A program made the position numbers and the translations under genes. The notes under the pieces are model-generated. The model searched no databases. It saw only the letters and a list, made by a program, of their open reading frames with translations, and was not told the DNA's origin. From positions 1 through 27,046 of IMG/VR virus record IMGVR_UViG_3300020159_004793: a DNA stretch of 27,046 nt; one strand, written 5' to 3'. Positions 23,714-27,046 of this stretch are shown here, piece by piece. The DNA comes from a virus. The stretch's first letter is position 1, and each line of letters begins with the position of its first letter.

Positions 23714-23728
23714 CTATATATTTAAAAT

Positions 23729-24367
23729 ATGGTGATAAAAAATAAAGATGGCACCCCATATACACTTCGAGGACCAAACCCACTTATGAAAGAACAAGAT
23801 TTGTGGGCCGAATTCCAATTACACAATATGGAATTTTCAAAACAAGTTATCACCAATAATAATAAAGAAATAGTTAGAAATAAATTAAAATTAAACTTGG
23901 GAAAAACTGTTGTAGAAACAGATAACAATCTAATAAAGGTTGAAAAAGTCCAGAAACCACCAGAAATAGAAATTCCTGTAAAACAGGAAGAAACGCAAAT
24001 ACCCCATGTTCCAGTTAACGAAGAACCGGTAGAAAGACCGGCCTCTATTAATTCAAAATTGCTAAATTATAAAAGAACCATTATAAATTGCCTTCCAGCC
24101 ATAGCAGATGTTCATATTGATGATTTGTATGGAGAAAGAAGCATAAAGATAAAGTATGACAAAAAATTTAACTTCGAAGCCATTTTAATTGAAGAAGATG
24201 ATTTTAATTTGGTATTTTGGACTCATTTGTCAAAAATTACCAAATATTCTGTCTTGTATCCAAAAAATAAAGACAAAAGATGGTGGAAAGTAACAGAAAT
24301 AAAACAAGCACCAGAAGGATTTTTTATAAGCTGCATGCCGTCTGAGTATCATCCGAATTTTGATTAA
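23729..24367 (+). CDS. Unknown 212-residue protein
   Basis: Not recognised. The N terminus (IKNKDGTPYTLRG) resembles the start of the gp14-like protein (RNDGKPYAVTG), each followed by an acidic/Trp-containing helix. Residues about 75-105 are a Pro/Glu/Lys-rich linker (KPPEIEIPVKQEE). The C-terminal 100 residues form a mixed alpha/beta domain with FNLVFWTHLSKIT and KDKRWWKVTEIK. It is alone on the plus strand inside a minus-strand late block. There is no SD before ATG 23729. The 3' end overlaps the opposite gene by 44 bases, the longest overlap of the convergent pairs here. Confidence 0.7.
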   Translation: MVIKNKDGTPYTLRGPNPLMKEQDLWAEFQLHNMEFSKQVITNNNKEIVRNKLKLNLGKTVVETDNNLIKVEKVQKPPEIEIPVKQEETQIPHVPVNEEPVERPASINSKLLNYKRTIINCLPAIADVHIDDLYGERSIKIKYDKKFNFEAILIEEDDFNLVFWTHLSKITKYSVLYPKNKDKRWWKVTEIKQAPEGFFISCMPSEYHPNFD

Positions 24368-24614
24368 TTCGAATAGAAGCTGTCAAACCATATTTCTCAA
24401 GTATTTCTTTGTGAGCGTCCACAGACTGCCTATAACCAGATTCAAAAAGTTTTGCAAAAAATTGAGCAGCCATATTTACATCTTCTTGGCTTTTTAAACC
24501 AGAAGACAGTTTGAAAATAACAGCAGTGTAATCCTTGGCAGATTCTCCAAATATTTTTTTTAGAGAATCTACCAAGGCCTGTACAACCATGAAATGCAAA
24601 TATTGATTATCCAA
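24324..24614 (-). CDS. Small unknown helical protein
   Basis: Up to 96 residues, helical, ending in a polar tail. The frame starts at TTG 24614, with AGAGGA 5 bases upstream, just after the previous gene's stop. ATG 24590 would give a protein 8 residues shorter. I favour TTG because of the spacing to the ribosome site. No motif is recognised. It is the second gene of the minus-strand unit that begins off-window, and its last 44 bases overlap the plus-strand gene. Confidence 0.65.
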   Translation of the reverse strand: MDNQYLHFMVVQALVDSLKKIFGESAKDYTAVIFKLSSGLKSQEDVNMAAQFFAKLFESGYRQSVDAHKEILEKYGLTASIRINQNSDDTQTACSL

Positions 24615-24615
24615 A

Positions 24616-27045
24616 TTATCCTCTTTGTTTTATTTCCGCATCTATACTTGATAGTTTAGCATTATAAACATTTGCATAAGTTGGATTCTTTTCAACATAT
24701 GCCTTGAGCGCAGCATACAGAGATTCTAGCCTAGGCTTGTCTGCAATTTTAAGATCATTTACATTTATATTGAAAAATGAATTCGATGCAATCATTCTAT
24801 CTATGGCAGCATTGGCATTAGACATTTTCAATTGAGCCTGATCACGCAAATACTTTAGCTCACTAGGAGTTTCGTCTGGGTACCTTTTACCCATTTTTTC
24901 CACAGCATTTTTGATAATCATATCATAATTTTTAGGATCTGCATCTAGTTGTTTTTTCACATCGGCATATGCAGTAAGATTTAACTGTGCAGCTGGAACA
25001 GATGTCTTGGGCTCTTGAGTCTGTGGAGTAGTCTGTTCTTCTGGAGGCTTAACAATGTTAACATTTTTCTCAACTTGATTTTGAATTTCACCAAGCATGG
25101 CCTTGGTGCTTAAGCTTGTTTTTGCAAGATTATTTAGGAACTCTTCAACCTGTCTCTTTGCTTGTGCGAAGGCTTCCAATTCTAAGGTTTCCAAGTCTTC
25201 TACTTTACCCTTTTTAGCAACTTCAAAATAAGAAAGCTCTAAAGCCATAAGGCCCTGCTCAAAAGCTGCCTTCAAGTGGAGAATTTCAGTTTCCAAATCC
25301 TCAGCAGATAGATCATCCTGTTTATCAATTGCATCAGAGGCCTTAATAGCTAGTGCAATAGCCTCTCTACCAATATCAAGAAGTTCATCAAGATCATATC
25401 GGAAACCGCAACGACTACTGCCTAATCTACGCTTGTCTGGACGGCAAACAACAGAATCACTATATTTTTTGATATCGTCAATAGTGCCTGTGAAGAATAT
25501 TCTTCTTGAAACTCTGGTGCGCCTTGAGCCTCTGCCCAAATCCTGTTGTTCAAGATGGTCAATAATACTCATAATCATTTTTCTACGAACTTTTGTGCCA
25601 GCATCGGTTCGCAATTCTATACCATCAATACCAAGGTTTTCTAGTACTTTAAGGAAAGCAATTTTTGTAAGCTGATCGACAGCGCCACGCAATACCATGC
25701 GCTCAACTATAGTATCGAAAGTATCTTTTTTACTGCTCATCAACAACTGATTGTCTACTTCGTTACGAATCTCAGCTTTTAGTCCTGCACCTTCAGGATC
25801 GTCTTTAAACAATGTGGCAATTTTATCGTTGTATTTCTGCCTATTAATTCCATGTTTGCTCAAAAATATCTTAATGTCAGAGTCTTGATTCGGATGAAAA
25901 CCACCAGCACGACTATGCTCAGAACCTTGACGACCATGTTTCAAGTCCATCTCGTTATGTGAGTTAACATAAATTGGCTTTACTTTATCGGTACTGATGT
26001 CGTAATGCATACCACGAAGCTTGCGACTTAGTATTTCGTATTGCTGTCTTTCTGGTTCGGAAATTTTAGACAAATCACCACCAGCTTCTTGTACCTTATC
26101 AATCAAAGCTGATTCAGCCGGATTTATTCTTCTGTAAAAATGCCCAGCAGTCACCACCGGATTCATGGTTTTTTCTTCAACTTCATTTCCAACTGAATTT
26201 ATTTTTCTTATGGTAAATTCTTTGTGTGGCAAGAAAAGATCTGGGTGAATAACCCTGCCGCTTGCATCTAACTCAAGTTTTTCACCAGTTGGTGTAACAA
26301 TCTTTCCTGCCCGTATCAAATCCTTGAGCTCAGCTTCAGCGACAAGCTTTGCGTCTTTTTCAAGTTTTACAGCACTGCCCTTGTATTCAACAGGTCTTTC
26401 TCTTTTAAGAATAGCTTTGTGCTTTTTAATCAAATCATTCAATGCTAGTTTGTAAGTGTAATTATCACTAACACCATCTGCATTTTCTGTCCTCTTGTCG
26501 GGAAGATTCTTAGTATTTTCCAGTTCCTCAGGATCATATTTTAAAATACCATGTGCATGTAATTTTAAGTATTCTGGCAAAACTTCACTGATAGTATCAA
26601 AGTTCGGGAAATTAAAACCATCTGTTTTGTTTTGAAGGATTACACTATCACCTTTCTTTTTTTCAACCACTGTTGGATGTGATAAATCAAAACCATCCTC
26701 GTTATCAATAGTTCCTTCTAGTTTCTGCACCAAAGAATTAATCATTGGATCCGCAACATATTTCTCTGTAGCAGCACCTTTTCTTTTGAATTCAAACACT
26801 TGATCTTTGTCGGCAGCAGGGAATTTATCTGTTGGAACAATATCAAAAGCCTCTCTCTTAGCCAAAACCCTAGCATGCTTTCTGGCCAACTCTTCTTTTG
26901 TTTTAGGGCTTAATCCAGCATAGTCAGGACTGCCAAACTGTTTTCTTTCGTCTTCTAGATGTTTGTCAAACTGAGCCTTATAAACCTCATCCCTTTTTGC
27001 CTGCAAATCTTTCAAATAATTGAACAAACTTTGAAAGCCTTCAGA
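24616..27045 (-). CDS. Large unknown protein, 5' partial
   Basis: At least 809 residues. The frame is open to the window edge and the TTG at 27027 is internal, so the true start lies outside. Very charged and mainly helical, with coiled-coil-like stretches at both ends. A central domain (about 330-560) holds LRGMHYDISTDKVKPIYVNS, GRQGSEHSRAGG and a very basic GRGSRRTRVSRR patch before FFTGTIDD. A Thr/Pro/Gln-rich linker follows at about 670-695 (TTPQTQEPKTSVPA). No enzyme motif is evident. Size, charge and position in a late block suggest a virion protein, such as an internal or portal-associated one. I do not recognise a family. Confidence 0.75.
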   Translation of the reverse strand, partial: SEGFQSLFNYLKDLQAKRDEVYKAQFDKHLEDERKQFGSPDYAGLSPKTKEELARKHARVLAKREAFDIVPTDKFPAADKDQVFEFKRKGAATEKYVADPMINSLVQKLEGTIDNEDGFDLSHPTVVEKKKGDSVILQNKTDGFNFPNFDTISEVLPEYLKLHAHGILKYDPEELENTKNLPDKRTENADGVSDNYTYKLALNDLIKKHKAILKRERPVEYKGSAVKLEKDAKLVAEAELKDLIRAGKIVTPTGEKLELDASGRVIHPDLFLPHKEFTIRKINSVGNEVEEKTMNPVVTAGHFYRRINPAESALIDKVQEAGGDLSKISEPERQQYEILSRKLRGMHYDISTDKVKPIYVNSHNEMDLKHGRQGSEHSRAGGFHPNQDSDIKIFLSKHGINRQKYNDKIATLFKDDPEGAGLKAEIRNEVDNQLLMSSKKDTFDTIVERMVLRGAVDQLTKIAFLKVLENLGIDGIELRTDAGTKVRRKMIMSIIDHLEQQDLGRGSRRTRVSRRIFFTGTIDDIKKYSDSVVCRPDKRRLGSSRCGFRYDLDELLDIGREAIALAIKASDAIDKQDDLSAEDLETEILHLKAAFEQGLMALELSYFEVAKKGKVEDLETLELEAFAQAKRQVEEFLNNLAKTSLSTKAMLGEIQNQVEKNVNIVKPPEEQTTPQTQEPKTSVPAAQLNLTAYADVKKQLDADPKNYDMIIKNAVEKMGKRYPDETPSELKYLRDQAQLKMSNANAAIDRMIASNSFFNINVNDLKIADKPRLESLYAALKAYVEKNPTYANVYNAKLSSIDAEIKQRG

Positions 27046-27046
27046 T

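Noticed and set aside
1-27046. tRNA genes, CRISPR arrays, insertion sequences or an origin
   Set aside because: None seen by eye: no cloverleaf candidates, no regular spaced repeats and no transposase or integrase motifs.

Overview
The window reads as a piece of a large, AT-rich, T4-like contractile-tailed phage (myovirus) genome. The evidence is a tail sheath, two gp19-like tail tube paralogs, a gp15-like tail completion protein, a gp14-like neck protein, a gp26-like baseplate/tail assembly protein, a gp55-like late sigma factor, and perfect copies of the T4 late promoter core TATAAATA a fixed short distance upstream of virion genes. No tRNA, rRNA, CRISPR array or insertion sequence is visible. 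The host cannot be named. Most minus-strand genes have strong Shine-Dalgarno (SD) sites, so the host uses them.

Layout. (1) 1-5849, plus strand: a nucleotide-metabolism cassette with the C-terminal part of class I ribonucleotide reductase beta, a compact alpha subunit, a Cys-rich small protein, CTP synthase, an unknown protein and a class II glutamine amidotransferase. (2) 5846-9201, minus strand: a PD-(D/E)XK Holliday-junction-resolvase-like nuclease, then a VWA/metallopeptidase-like protein coupled to a MoxR-type AAA+ ATPase. (3) 9297-11247, minus strand: a probable virion protein and the gp26-like gene, which carries a canonical -1 slippery site and a conserved-looking extension ORF. (4) 11288-12558, plus strand: four small overlapping accessory genes, including a DUF1360-like membrane protein and a zinc ribbon. 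(5) 12541-14401: a TPR protein and a previously hidden 59-residue ORF on the minus strand, then the gp55-like sigma factor and a small helical protein on the plus strand. (6) 14398-19260, minus strand: two tail tube paralogs separated by a terminator and a late promoter, the sheath, a 78-residue protein and the gp15-like protein. (7) 19293-20183, plus strand: a Dam-type methylase. (8) 20180-27045, minus strand: an acidic Pro/Ala/Gly-rich protein with a T4 capsid-targeting-like N terminus, the gp14-like neck protein, large unknown proteins and a beta-rich protein, interrupted by one plus-strand gene at 23729.

How it works together. The first cassette would raise dNTP and CTP supply. The nuclease would process replicating DNA and Dam would methylate it. 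The sigma factor would direct host RNA polymerase to TATAAATA promoters facing the minus-strand structural operons. The genome is very compact: all five convergent gene pairs overlap at their stops and divergent promoter regions are only about 20-45 bp.

Most unusual points: a probable programmed -1 frameshift in the gp26-like gene, recalling lambda G/GT; two separately controlled tail tube paralogs; and a short ribonucleotide reductase alpha chain without an ATP cone.
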